Both the position numbers and the translations under genes were made by a program. The notes under the pieces are model-generated. The model saw only the letters and a program-made list of their open reading frames with translations, searched no databases and was not told where the DNA came from. From assembly GCF_017562075.2 (NCBI RefSeq), contig NC_054084.1, positions 13,530,798 through 13,594,797 on the forward strand: a stretch of 64,000 nucleotides of DNA, given 5' to 3'. This document shows positions 9,661 to 22,198 of this stretch, one piece after another (positions within the stretch are counted from its first letter, which is position 1; the number at the start of each line of letters is the position of its first letter). The DNA comes from Anopheles merus. Lineage: Eukaryota > Arthropoda > Insecta > Diptera > Culicidae.

Positions 9661-10596
9661 TCATGCCTTTATTGCCTTGCGCAGCTCGCAACCATCGAAC
9701 GTACCCTTCATGTTCTTCAGCCAGCTCGCCTCGCCGACCGCCCGGAAACCGAGCTTCTCGAACAGCTTGCGCGAGGCCACGTTGGTGCGCCGTACGCTCG
9801 CGTACGTACTGTACCCCTGCTCCGCCAGCCGCCGAGCGATCGCCTTTATGACGAGCGAACCGTACCCCTTGCGCTGGGCCACCACACCCAGCAGCCCGAG
9901 CGCACCGTTCTGTGTCCGGATGCACCAGGCCAGCGGTTCCCGGACGCCCTCGCAGAACAGGCCCATCGAGACGTTCCAGCGGAGCAGCCGCTCGATGAAG
10001 TACTCGGTGCCGACCGATTTGTTCAGCCACTGGTTGTAGATGAAGGCGGCATAGTGGGGCGGGATGCGCTGGAGCGATAGACCCACCGGCAGATCGTATC
10101 GAAACCGGTGCGCCACCTGCTGCGGCAGGTGATAGATGAGATCGGCACTGTCGAACGCAATCTCGAGCCGATGCAACCGATACACCTCCAGCACGGTGGC
10201 ACGGTACAGGCACATGTTCATCAGATAGCTGTGGTGCCAGTCGAGCAGCAGCAGCATACGCTTCAGCGTATCGCCCGTACCGTCAAGCGTGTACATAAAC
10301 ACATCCGTATGATCCTGTTGAGAAGGGCGTACGAGTACAACAGACTACTTTTGGTGGTTCCAAACACTTGTCCTAGCAAAACTTACTATAATTATGTAGG
10401 TTCCTGTCTGTCGCCAGTGGCCGTTCAGGCTGTAGACAAGAAGCGTTGCACTGATCTGCGGATCGCGCTCGATCCACCGGATGTAGTTCTGCACATTGTT
10501 GTAGGCAATCTCGTGCCGTGGCCAGTCCTGCCGGTAGAGATCGCGCAGCTGCGCCCAAGCGTTCGCCGGGATCCGGACGAGCGTGTCGTTCTGCAT
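9661..10596 (-). CDS. GNAT acetyltransferase paralog 4
   Basis: Minus strand, exons 10596-10387 and 10314-9661, giving 287 residues. Phase-0 join (ATA|GTAAGT ... CAACAG|GATCAT) at the conserved position; the second intron of genes 2 and 3 is absent. The N-terminal module contains LYRQDWPRHEIAYNNVQNYI and VYSLNGHWRQTGTYI. The GNAT domain has 'LRWNVSMGLF', LAWCIRTQNGALGLLG and the canonical CoA loop QRKGYG at 217-222; motif B is 'TNVASRKLFEKLGF'. This is the most GC-rich member of the cluster. The minus-strand hexamer AATAAA (9673-9668) lies within the last codons (GCAATAAAGGCATGA), and I see no other AATAAA in the 100 bp downstream, so the 3' UTR may be extremely short. Confidence 0.85.
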
Positions 10597-11369
10597 TGCT
10601 GATTTGTTTGAGGCGTACTAAATCACCGGCTTCCTCCCATGCCTGCCGTGCAATCGGCGATGTGCAAACAGTGCAGGGGACACACACAGTGCTGGGAATG
10701 GTTGTGTGTGTTTATTAGTGGCTGTTTTTAGGTACACACGCACACAAACACTGGTTTGCTGGTTATTTGAGGAGTAGTAAGGTGCTGCAAAAACACAGCT
10801 GATAAGATTATTCAATATTATTTCGCATGCCGTTGCTGGAAGGATTGGCGATGAGGAGTTCGGGAGAATTTGTTTGGTTGTTTTGCGGCCAGAGAAGAGC
10901 GCTCGCTTTTGGTAGTCTGCCAGAAGCGGCTCAGCTGATGTTAACAGCTGTGCGCTGTGTGTCCATGTGCGTCGGTTGTGTGTGTTGTTTGTTGCATGGT
11001 TACGAAGCCTTCTGCGGTGCAAAAGTCTGCCTTAGCGTGTATTGGACAGTCGTAGTCAGCCTTGCTCGTAGGAGGTACGGTCAGTACGACGTTTGACGTT
11101 AGTGATGGGAATAACCGCACAGTAGCGGCGGGTGATTCAGTTACAATGAGTTAGAATGGTGATTTAACTGTATAACTCACTCTTTAAGAGCCATAAAAAT
11201 TGCCTTTGAGTGAGTTCTAACCTACGAGTGAGAGTGGCGCCAACTTGCGCCAGGAATTTAACTATTTATCATGAAATTTATTAAATGTAGTTCTAGTCAA
11301 AGTGGAAAGTTGAATCAATTGCATATACAGATTTTATGCTCGGAAATGTAATTTATCTCACGATTGATT
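10597..11369. other. Upstream region of GNAT gene 4, non-coding
   Basis: Contains CA/TG-rich stretches (10660-10760). At 11099-11110 begins a 'TAGTGATGGGAATAACCG' sequence followed by repeated 'gagtgag' and 'actcactc' words, possibly one end of an old repeat into which the 11370-11518 element inserted. No exon found. Confidence 0.4.
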
Positions 11370-11518
11370 TACAGGTTGTTAAGGAGTTCTTATCATTTTG
11401 AGACAATTTCTTGAATCCTTGTTAAGGGGATTGAACTCTATGAGATGGAGATTGGACTCTGTTCTGATAGGATCATAGGAAATTCTTATTCGATTATGAT
11501 AACCCTAGAAGCCCTGTA
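11370..11518. mobile_element. Short TA-flanked MITE, copy A
   Basis: Begins TACAGGTTGTTAAGGAGTTC and ends (reverse complement) TACAGGGCTTCTAGGGTTAT. About 149 bp, with an 'attggact' core word shared with the copies at 36951 and 40225. The TA at both ends suggests a Tc1/mariner-type target. Confidence 0.6.
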
Positions 11519-11833
11519 ATGCATTGTGAGTGAGCTGAGAGCCTACAGATGAATCGCAAGTGATTTTAAAAAAAAACTCTTTGTGATATTTGTAGCTGAA
11601 CTCATTCATCGTAAACATTTAACACACTCTATCATTCAGACTCGGAATACACATGATTAATTTAAACCGAGGAGGAGCACGGTTTCAGGTTGTAAATTTA
11701 ACCATTTTAACCACGACTCTGCAGTATTTCGAGCATGTAGTAAGAATGACACATTCAACAAAGTAAACATTTTTTGTAGGTAAACAATAGCATCCTGAAT
11801 CTAAACTTGCAACAGTTTAATTTGACCATCGTA

Positions 11834-11839
11834 TTTATT
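11834..11839 (-). terminator. Poly(A) signal AATAAA for GNAT gene 5
   Basis: Minus-strand AATAAA 23 bp past the stop codon. Confidence 0.7.
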
Positions 11840-11861
11840 CTAACAACGAACGTTTCTGTTT

Positions 11862-12849
11862 TTATGAAATACCGAGCGCGGCCAAGTAAGGTTCAACGCT
11901 CCATTCGACAAACTTACGCTCGCGGTTACGGATCCAGTTTACATCCTTGATTGGCTTAAATCCAAGCCCAGCGAACAGTGCCTTCGATGGTTCGTTTTCT
12001 ACCAGAATGCTCGCGTACAGGTTTCGTCCCATTTCGGCCAGCTTTTTAGCAAATGCCATCACCACGAGTTTGCCGTACCCTTTACGCTGTTCGATCACAC
12101 CGAGCGATCCCATAACACCGGGCTGCGTTAACAAACACCATCCGAGTAGATTACCCTGCTCATCGAACAGACCCATCGAAGGGTTCCAGCGCACTAACCG
12201 CTCGATGGAAAACTCCGATCCTCGCTCACGATGGGGCCACAGGTCAGTAATAATTTTAGCATGGCGCGGTTCCAGCGAGCCAAGCCGAAGACCTGCCGGT
12301 ACCGTCACGTTGAATTTCAAGGCTTCTTCCTTCGGCAGGAAGTACATCGTGTTTAGACGCCCAATCCCAACGCGCACGTTCAGCTTTTTAAACGTATCGA
12401 ACAGCAACGCTTCATGCTCACACATCACGGCCACGTAGTAGTAGTCCCAGTCGACCAGTTCTAGGGCACGGCGCAATGTATCCAAAGACTCGTCCAGCGT
12501 GTACATGTACAAATCAATACGATCCTTTTTTTGGTGGGACCGTAGGCAAACAAGAAAAAAAAAAGATCTTAGCACCCATTGCGCCTAGCAACAACTTTAC
12601 GCAACTGGTTAATGTAGCAACCAGGGGGACACGCATACTCACGATTATGACAAACGTTCCATTCTCCCGCCAACTGCCATTGAGACTGTACAGTACCAGG
12701 TCCTTAATTTTACGGTCGTGCTTTGACCAGTTAATATAATTTTGCACCAAATTGAACGCTATCTCATGGCGGGGCCAGTCTCGCTTGTACAGATCGCGCC
12801 ACTCTTCCCAATCGCTACGCGGGATTTCTACCAAACGATCCTCTCCCAT
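11862..12849 (-). CDS. GNAT acetyltransferase paralog 5
   Basis: Minus strand, exons 12849-12643 and 12524-11862, giving 289 residues. The start is ATG 12849 (MGEDRLVEIP), because the longer open frame begins with TTG. The join is phase 0 at the conserved site, although the acceptor (ccaaaaaaag|GAT) has a poor pyrimidine tract. The N-terminal module is YKRDWPRHEIAFNLVQNYI plus LYSLNGSWRENGTFVII. The GNAT domain has RWNPSMGLFDEQGNLLGWC, CoA loop QRKGYG at 215-220, motif B 'VENEPSKALFAGLGF' and a basic segment RNRERKF. It is nearly a duplicate of gene 6: about 26 differences in 220 exon-2 residues by eye, including one 1-codon indel at residue ~101. Confidence 0.87.
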
Positions 12850-15046
12850 GGTGAGTCGGTGAAACACTGGCAACTCGGAAGGGCTCGTTCACCCGATGGT
12901 TGTAAAGCGTCTTGTGCACACTATTGTGAATTGTGTGATAAGATAGCGCTAAGCTTGTTGAACATATGCTGTTCAGTGTTTCTTTTTTCTGTCGTGTGCT
13001 TAATATGGCACTCATTAATTGTTCTGGAATAATTCGGGAATTGGAGCGTTAGCGATACAAACGGCTTCCTCATTGTTGCATAATTTTGATGTGGTTGATA
13101 AAAACCGATTAGTTTGCGCGAAAAAATACAATGTTTCTATTGGTGGTTTTGAGAGAGCTACTTACCAATATTTCTATTCTGCATAATGCAATCTAAAGTT
13201 TTGGATCTTGATGTTTGAAGTTTTTTTTTTTAAATTAAATATGATCACTTTAAACGATTTTTGCTTTATTAGTTCCATGATGGTCACTTTCATTTATAAA
13301 ATATTACCCTATTTATAAAATATATACCCTTTTAAAAGTTTACAAGCGATCAAAGCGAGTTTATCGTTATTATTGTGAGTCGTGGTTGAACACTTTCATG
13401 GTTGGGCATAAGTTCGGTATCCTCGAAACATGTTCCTGCCATTTTATCCTGTTGGTCTTTGCCACCGCCAAGACATCGGCTTCACCGTACAGCCAGGCGC
13501 GGATAAGGCGCTAAGGAAACTGGGTGATCACGAGGCCACAAGGCATCAGGTGGCCCCGAGAAAAGACCTGCTTCCCGCCACTGGTAAGATGTTTGCTACT
13601 TTATCGTTGAGATTCCCAATCTCATTGTGAATCCCTCATACAGCGTCGACACTTAGCTTACATTCGTATGGCCGCGTGTTAATACGCCAATTCGTACGTT
13701 TCAGCAAGCTCATAGTTCATCCTGCCTAAAGACACCGGCGAATGCGTAGCTCAAACATGCCTAAAGCGTTTGCATTCACCGTTCGGGGTAATCAGTGAGC
13801 GATAAATCGAGTTTCGTGCGGTTACTAAGGCTTCTGTATCTAAGTAGCTGATGAAAATCGTACTAGGTACAATTTTCCTTAAATAAGCGCCTCCGCTTTA
13901 TATTCCGCTGCTGATATTATATGAATATATTACCTTCATTCCAGGAATCAATAACTCTTCTACCAATTACCTTCTACCTTGCGAATGTTGTCGTCAATTA
14001 ACTTTACTGCCATCCAATTGGACTCTATCAAGGGCGAGCCTCCGGCTAGTAAGACCATAAGATAATGATATCGCTTGCAATTTCGGGGGTGGCTGAAGAG
14101 AACCAGTCGTTCATAGAACGCATTTCTAGTCCGTCTAGTGTTTATGTGGTCAGACACAACTCTTCTTGTCTTTAATGAGAAGATATTAATTGCCTTTAGT
14201 TATAACTGATACTATTATTTTGTATTTAGTCTCGTTTCAGTTAGAAACTGTCTCAAGCAAGTTGATGCAAACTACACCGGCATTAAATCCGTCTTTGATC
14301 GTATCCGTCTGATGGTCTTCAAATATTCTACCCTATATGCTGCACCACACGATTTACAATCCCACTGTCCATACGATGCTTGAACCCACGACGGGAATGT
14401 TGGTAAGGTGTGTTAGTTGACGACTTGTCACGGGATCGCCGCAATACAACGGTAATTGAACACATTCGATCGTAGTGGCACGTATTACGTATACGTATAG
14501 GTATATGATTCCAAGCTAGCTGCATGATACTTTACCGTAGCTGGAAACTTGTGTGATATCAATCCAATTCCATTCAAACCCGATCAATTTTAGACAATGC
14601 AATATGCAATTAATGCAGTGAGCCAATTCAGTTTCTTCCAAAGCTATATTTTTATTACAACGTCTTATTAGGGGAAAGGAGGTCCAACGATTGTAATTTT
14701 AGCGTTTCGTAATAGATGGATGAAGCCTAAGTAGAACTTATTTTAACAGACCGCAGTTGTAAAAATCTTGTTAATCCTTGGCGTGGTAATTTGCCTTGGG
14801 CGATGATCCGTTGAAACAAGATTTGCCTATTCATCACTTTCATTAAATCTTTTTGGCGATATAATAAAGATAAGAACGATATACATTACAAAGCTAACAT
14901 TTGTTCTAGGTAAATAGTAGCAACACGAACAGTGAGTAAGCTCATCTCCTGTGTTACATCTACTAAGGGTTGTTAGTTTGCTTGGCTACTTACCCGGTTT
15001 TCTCGTGTATACCATATTACACCAAACGTTTAATTTTCATTGTGTA
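12850..15046. other. Spacer between duplicated GNAT genes 5 and 6
   Basis: AT-rich, no convincing gene. Short open frames at 13430-13630 (+) and 13960-14157 (-) have no recognisable domain and no splice support. A tRNA-derived SINE-like fragment with a B-box-like GTGGGTTCAAG lies near 14340-14470 (minus). Confidence 0.45.
14340..14470 (-). mobile_element. SINE-like fragment
   Basis: The minus strand reads CCCGTCGTGGGTTCAAGCAT, matching the CCCGTCGTGGGTTCAAGTCT at 33251-33270. GGTTCAAnnC is a pol III B-box. The fragment limits are uncertain. Confidence 0.4.
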
Positions 15047-15052
15047 TTTATT
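15047..15052 (-). terminator. Poly(A) signal AATAAA for GNAT gene 6
   Basis: Minus-strand AATAAA 21 bp past the stop, in the same place as in gene 5. Confidence 0.7.
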
Positions 15053-15072
15053 CTATTAACGATCATTTGTTT

Positions 15073-16049
15073 CTATGAAACACCAACCAGGGCCAAGTAA
15101 GGTTCAATGCTCCATTCGACAAACTTACGCTCGCGGTTACGGATCCAGTTTATGTCTTTGGTTGGCTTAAATCCAAGCCCAGCGAACAGTGCCTTCGATG
15201 GTTCGTTTTCTACCAGAATGGTCGCGTACAGATTTCGTCCCATTTCGGCCAGCTTTTTAGCGAACGCCATCACCACAAGCTTACCGTATCCTTTGCGCTG
15301 TTCGATCACACCGAGCGATGCCATCAAACCGGTTTGCATACACAAACACCATCCGAGTAGGTTACCCTGCTCATCGAACAGACCCATCGAAGGGTTCCAG
15401 CGCACTAATCGCTCTATAACAAACTCCGAGCCCGTCTCACGATGGGGCCACAGGTCGGTAATAATTTTAGCATGGCGCGGTTCGAGCGAGCCAAGCCGAA
15501 GACCTGCCGGAATTATTACGTTGAATTTCAAGGCTTCTTCCTTGGGCAGGAAGTACATTATATGTGGCCGTGCAATCCCAACGCGCACGTTCAGCTTTTT
15601 AAACGTATCGAACAGCAACGCTTCATGCTCGCACATCACGATGTAGTAATAGTCCCAGTCAACCAGTTCTAGAGCGCGGCGTAGTGTATCCAAAGACTCG
15701 TCCAGCGTGTATATGTGCAAATAATTACGATCCTTTTCTCAGGGTTTTTTTGTAATGCAACCGCAAGTAAACAAGAAAGAACCGATCTTAATACTCGTTG
15801 AACCCAATAGTAACCAAGCACCTGGGCCTTGCGGATACTTACGATTATGACAAACGTGCCATTCTCCCGCCAACTGCCATTTAGGCTGTACAGCACCAGG
15901 TCCTTAATTTTACGGTCATGCTTTGACCAGTCGATGTAATTTTGCACCACATTAAATCCTATCTCATGGCGAGGCCAGTCTCGCTTGTACAGATCGCGCC
16001 ACTCTTCCCAATCGCTTCGCGGGATTTCTACCAAGCGATCCTCCTCCAT
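15073..16049 (-). CDS. GNAT acetyltransferase paralog 6
   Basis: Minus strand, exons 16049-15843 and 15732-15073, giving 288 residues. The start is ATG 16049 (MEEDRLVEIP). Phase-0 join ATC|GTAAGT ... AAAG|GATCGT. Domain order is the same as in gene 5: CoA loop QRKGYG at 214-219 and motif B 'VENEPSKALFAGLGF' unchanged. Differences from gene 5 cluster in two places: the segment before the acceptor pocket (VGIARPHIMYFL against VGIGRLNTMYFL) and the strand before the CoA loop (LCMQTGLMASLG against LLTQPGVMGSLG). The second cluster sits next to the active site, so the two copies may differ in substrate preference (inference). Confidence 0.87.
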
Positions 16050-16884
16050 GGCCGGTCGGTTAGATACTGGCAACTCGGATGGGCTCGTCCACCGGACGGT
16101 TGTAAAGACTGGAGTTCGCGCTCATGTGCGTTAGCCAGAGTGTGATAAGATAGCGCCGAGTTTACTGAACACGATGTTCTTCCAATGGGTGGTGTTAGTT
16201 TGTGCTTAGCGTACTCGTTAACTGTGCCAAAGTAATTCGGAAATTACAACATCGTTGGCAGTACAAGCAATATCCTAGTTGTTGTACAATTTTGTCGTTA
16301 AAAAAACAGCTTTGTTCACGTAAAAAATACAGTGTTCTTATTGTTGATAGATAATTATAAATTAAGTACAGCGCAGAAACAAACAACGTAACAAAACTGA
16401 TATAAGCCGAACGTATCCACCACATGCGTTTGACAGATCGGCTGCATAATCGGGAGGATGTCGAACTTCAGCTCCTAAATGAACACTCACAGGAGCTAAG
16501 GATGATATGCGTGTTGCCATGGATACCTGCTCCCGCTCTTACCACGGGACCGTGCAGGTCTAGGCCAAATTAGACCATATAATTAAAACCAAACCCCCTC
16601 AACACACCGGTTTTACTGTCATTTTGCTATATTTGCCGAAGAACCACCTTCATCTCCAAATTGCACACCTTACAGTTCTAAATGTACACCTCCATTCTCA
16701 AGTACCCCGCTCGTCTAACGTTGGTAAACATGTATATGTACAACATAGCAGTATCCCACCCTAGAACCCACTTCCGCTTTCCTAGCCCGAAGCCTAAAAT
16801 AATAGGCCGCTCTATAAGCATAAGTAATAAACGTTCCGTACTAAAAGCACTTCTTTCGAATCCGATTCCCGCGCGTTCCCTTTT
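16050..16884. other. Flank of GNAT gene 6 / 3' flank of EPT1
   Basis: No gene seen. The part near 16885 is probably 3' UTR of the minus-strand EPT1 gene; no clear minus-strand AATAAA was found there. Confidence 0.4.
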
Positions 16885-19800
16885 TTACAGCTCGATGTCC
16901 TCCATATCGTCCGCTGGCGGTGTCGTCTGCGGTAACGGACTGGTTGGTATCTGTGGGTAACGTTATACGTTTAGTATTACAAACCGTACCAATCGGTTAC
17001 TAGGATCACATGGCTCAACCACGCATGCTACTGGCCGACGGGGGTTTTGTTTATATGCTTTTCCTTTTTTTTTCGTTCCCGTGGAACGCATGATGAATAA
17101 ATACGGGCTGAAATCGCTCCTCATCGCAGACTATCGTTTGGGCATGCTGATATACTGTGTTTGTTTTAGGTTTTGATTTACTTTAATGCATAACCCCCCT
17201 TTTCCCCCTCCCCTCGCTAACTATTGAGTTTAGTAGCTTAGCAAAGGCTTATCGTGCGGCGCTATCTATCCTCGTGGGAATATTGGTTAAAGTTAGAGAG
17301 TATTTCGTTGTTGTTGTTGTTGTTGTTGTTGTCGTTGTTGGTGTTTGCAATCAGTTTGTTGATCGGTTTGGGGAACCGTTTCGTTAGGATGTAAGCAGTA
17401 GTGAGTGGTTTGATTGGGAAGAAAATCAAGTAGTAAATTATTAGTTCATTCGTTTGATCGTTCATAGCTTTACAGGGTTCAAATGCAATACAGGCACAAA
17501 GGTCATCAAAAAGGAAATTGAACAGGAAATAGCAAAACAAGGACACAACATTAGGCTTAGTTCTGTACAGTTAATTTACAAGATTGTTTCGAAGAGTAAA
17601 AAAAAAATCTAGCGCCATGCGAAACGAGTATCATGTGTTAATCAGCTCAAACAAAAACAGTCAAAGGGATACGGTGACAAAACACAGCCTACCCGGGTGA
17701 TCGTATCACTACTGGTATCTTGTGTACTAGACAATGATAGTACTAGCACCAGTCACATTTACACCACCTTCGTCTACGGGTGTACATTGGGATAACACAC
17801 CACACTACATACATTGGGAATTTCTAGACGCGACACCACAGTACGGGAGACGTTCTGCCCACAAACAACGTACACTACACCAGTGCTAGTTTCGTTGCAT
17901 TGCGCTTCACTGTTGGGACGATCTGCTTAGAAGCAAAACACATAGTAGTAGTAGTTGTTGTAGTAGTAGTAATAACAGTAGTAAATTGGGTATGGATTGG
18001 CAACTTGTTATAGGGTTATCTCTACTCTAAGGCGCACTCCCACAGACTACTACCAGGGCGCTACACTACTACTCAGCTTTTCTCTGGCGTTGGTTAAGAT
18101 GATGCTTGTTAGGATGGCTACCGTTACGGTTAACGTCTAGGTTATTAGTGGTGGTCGCGGTACGCTTACTACTTGCATCCGATCTTACTTTGAAGCAGCG
18201 AATCCGGAAATGATGGCACATTTCGCGCACCACCCCGGCACCGTAGTGAAGGTGCGCGATCGTTACGCACACGGTCAGCCCGTACAGCAGGTATCGTTCG
18301 ATCTCGATGCTCAGCTCGGGCAGCCCGAGCGATGGGTACGGCAGGACGGAGAAGAGTGTAACGACGCACAGCAAGTTAAGCAGCCCGTTCCACAGATCGG
18401 CCCGGGTATCCGACATTTGTGCTACAATGAGCCGACACTGGGGGAGAGAGGGGAGAGAAAACGGAACATGAATTACCGATTCGGTCCTGTCTAAGGAGCG
18501 ATTTTACTTACACAAATGTTGGAGAACAGTGTGCCACACATTACAAAGTATAGCCTCGGTTCCATGTCGATAATACCATTGCGGGAGCACAGTACCCACA
18601 GGGTGCAGAGTATGAACAGGCTGCTGAGCGGTACGAGGGGTCGAATTGCTTCCCTGAATGATCGCATTTTACCCGTTTTGTCACGATAAGATCTGTAAAA
18701 TGTGAAGAATGAAAGCACTGCTTGAAATACCTTACCTTCGACGATTATGTGCTAATAATACATACTTGTATACATTATATATAATAATAGGATGACTAGT
18801 AATGACGGCTGAAATGTACAGTGTCAGCTCGAAGATGTGGCACGGTTTCATGCCGAACACCGGGATCTGCCAAAACTCAGCACCAAAAATACCGGTGATC
18901 GCTAGCGTGATCGAAACGCCCTGGAAGAGCAGAGAACGGAGTGAGTTTAGAAAGATCGTTCTGCATACTAGCACACGGTTCACTGGAGCACCCTCACTTA
19001 CCCACATAACAAAATCGTAGCCCCAGGGCAGGAACATTACACCGGTAAGGTACTTCTCCACATGCGGCAGGTAAAAGTTCATGAACACGTTCAGTGTAAT
19101 GAAGAACATGCGTACTGGGGGCAGATCGGCTGCACCGAATATCGTAAACATGTAGATCGGTATGAGGACGGCCGAGTAGGAATCGAGACCATGGTCGAAC
19201 AGTTCGCCCAGCGGTCCGCTGGTTCCGGTTCTGCGTGCCTGTTTGCCATCGATACCGTCTGTTGGAAATAAAAGAAAATGGATTAAGACATTACATTTTG
19301 AAAGATTCATGAACACTTAATTACTACAGGATTTTAGTACCACCCTTGTAGGTTCAAGAATACAGAGTTTCTTGCCTTATCTGATATTTTAACAGTCATT
19401 ACTGGAATCTCTATTTGCCGTAGTGTCTACGATCCAAAAAATACACGTTGTTCTACGACCGCCTACTTGGGTAGGAATTCCAGAAAAAAATGTTATTGTT
19501 TAAGCAACAAGAATGCTCAGCGTAGCGTGATCGATCGCTTGCGTGGTCGTCGAGTACCGTTTTGCGGATGGTCAGTGTTTACTGACCTGATCCTAGGTGG
19601 AACGAAATGTTCGAAGCGGACTTATAAAACCTGACTTTTGATCGTCCAGCCGATCATGAAATCCCGGAAAAGGTTTCCCTTACCGGAAACGTGGGAGCTT
19701 AGAGGTCTTACCTTCTAGGATTATAATAAGTTCTGTATATCATGTATAGTACATCAGCTTTGATAAAAAATGCATCCAAATACGACGAGTAGATCAAAAG

Positions 19801-22143
19801 GTATAAGCTTTAGTATCCGCAAAACTGCAATCCCCCATACAATGGTTTTACAAAGAGATAGTGTAAAACATAGTTCTCCAGGCATTCTATGAATTTCAAG
19901 CATGTACGACTTTCTTATTGAAAATATTTATAAACAAGCGAGCAAAAACTATCCTAACTAACTAACTATGGTCATTGAGGTCTAACTATGGTCATTGAGA
20001 CTAGAGTTAATGATGTCTGGAGTTACTACAGTTTTGTAGTATTACATCATATTACAGATAGTCAACTTTGAACTGTATCAGCTTGCATTCGAACAGTTGA
20101 ACATTGCAATTGGATTCCAAATGAGCCTTCCACTTTCAGTAACATAATGTTTACTTGCACTAAGTAAGAGCCAAGAAAGTATCCCAGAACACCTGATCTC
20201 CTGTGTAACTATTGCTCTTAATTTTGTTCTAAAACTAAGAGTTTTGTAAGTTTTTTAGAACTTTTCTTTACAACAGAATTGCACAAAATTTCTCGCCCAA
20301 AATTTGAGGAGTCGTTTAGAACCAGCGTGCAATACATTTCTCGTTGTAAAGCTCATAATTATTTAATATTATTTTAATTACCATTCATTAAGATTGAAAG
20401 GAGTCGTTTTATATGTTGAATGTCTGAATGATTGTTTCAAGCTTTATAGCAATTCAAAGATGCATAATCATGATTTGATTATCATTTCTAATGCAATTTC
20501 TAAGGTAAATGTTTTATAATAAGCCTGCTCCAAGGATTCATAAATCAAAACACTATTTCAAAATGATCTTTCCAGTAATTGCACCTCCAGAAAATACTTA
20601 CCTAAAGTGTAAGCTACGAAAAGATTGATTGCCGCCAGTATCCATACCCAGTCCGGTATGGGTATGGGAGTTTCTGTGGCCGCGCGGAAGTCGTAATCGT
20701 AGTACGCGATCAAGAAGAAGTTTACCACGGTCAGCAGAAAGCCGGTGAAGGTGAGTAGATTGGGCGCTATCCACCGGGGACAAAACAGGACCACCTTGTT
20801 CCAGAACGGGTGCATAACATACACACTAAGAATACTAGTATCGACGCAGTTGTACTAAAAAAGATAAGGAAAGCAAAATATGAGGCGTTTAAAGATGTAA
20901 GAATAGTTTATTATTTAATGTGGATGCTTTTTGGAAATTATCAGCCTTTTTTGTGTGTATTTCAATGACGATTTAAATTCTCTGACGATGCTCTCTATCA
21001 AACAGACTGCTGGCCCTCCCCGGAAGGTCACGCCACTAGCTGGCCACCGATAGTGGCGCCGATGGCGTCTGATTTATTCATAACTTTTGCCCTGCGTTTT
21101 TTTTATTTTCTTCTTTTGTATTGTGCCTACGAGCACCGCCCTTCTTCACGGTTGCTATCATTATTTGTCCAAACCAGCAAACAAGAGGGCATAGTAAAAA
21201 TATTATTTCCGTGTTCCATGTACACCATGCTGTACTTCGTTCTGTTCTGCGTCTTGTACAACACAATACATTAACCGTGCGATTTAAACCGTTTGTCAAT
21301 CATCCCGGCCACTCGGTGGACCAGAAAGAAAAGAAACAAGTTGTAAACAGGCGTCACAGTTCGCACGCTCAACGTTCCAACGCACACACTCACACACACA
21401 CATTCGGTTGATCGATCCGTTTCCCATTGTGCCGACAGTGTCGGATGATTGTTGTTCCCCTGCCAGTGGCAATCGATGGCCCCGCTAGTCAAGGGTCCCG
21501 GAGGGGGATTCAGGGAGGATTATCAATTGGGAAGGAGTTAGTACGGGGCCGTTCTGGAGTGCTGAGGAAATAGGGCATAGGTCGTACGGGGATGGCCATT
21601 ATAGATGCCTCTGTTTGTAGCGCCGGTACGTTCTAAAGCCGGGCGCAAAGAAACAATCAATGCTGAAGTCGAGGTCAGGGGCTTGGGCTTCTCGCTTGGT
21701 GTTGCTATGGTGTTTATGTTTCCTACTTTGATTTCATAGCTTTCCAATGGGCTTCTAACGGTTTCTGGAGCGGGTAGGGTGATGTGATAGCGAGAAATGC
21801 AATTTAAATTTAAAACACAACAAAAGAGCATTAATAGCTTCATTGTTCTGGTATCAAAATCACGATCCTGGGTGGTCATTTTTGCGTTAGCAAAAGTACG
21901 AGTGCCTGCCACCGATTGCAGCCATCTCCCAAGGAATGTGTACCGAATGAATGAAACAGACGGTCACTGCTGGCCATTATCAGCTATTGCATCACTAAGC
22001 CTAGCTTGTTTAACTAACGTGTCTCGCATCTCGCATCTGTGTATTCTTGCGCACCGTGGCGTATGGCAATTGAGAGCACCACAAGTGCACTAAACTGACT
22101 TAGACTGGCTTCCAGACTGGGGCGGTAATGAGAGCAAGAGAGC

Positions 22144-22198
<55 letters not shown>

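Noticed and set aside
13430..14157. ORFs at 13430-13630 (+) and 13960-14157 (-) as small genes
   Set aside because: No recognisable domain, no splice or poly(A) context, and codon use resembles the surrounding spacer.
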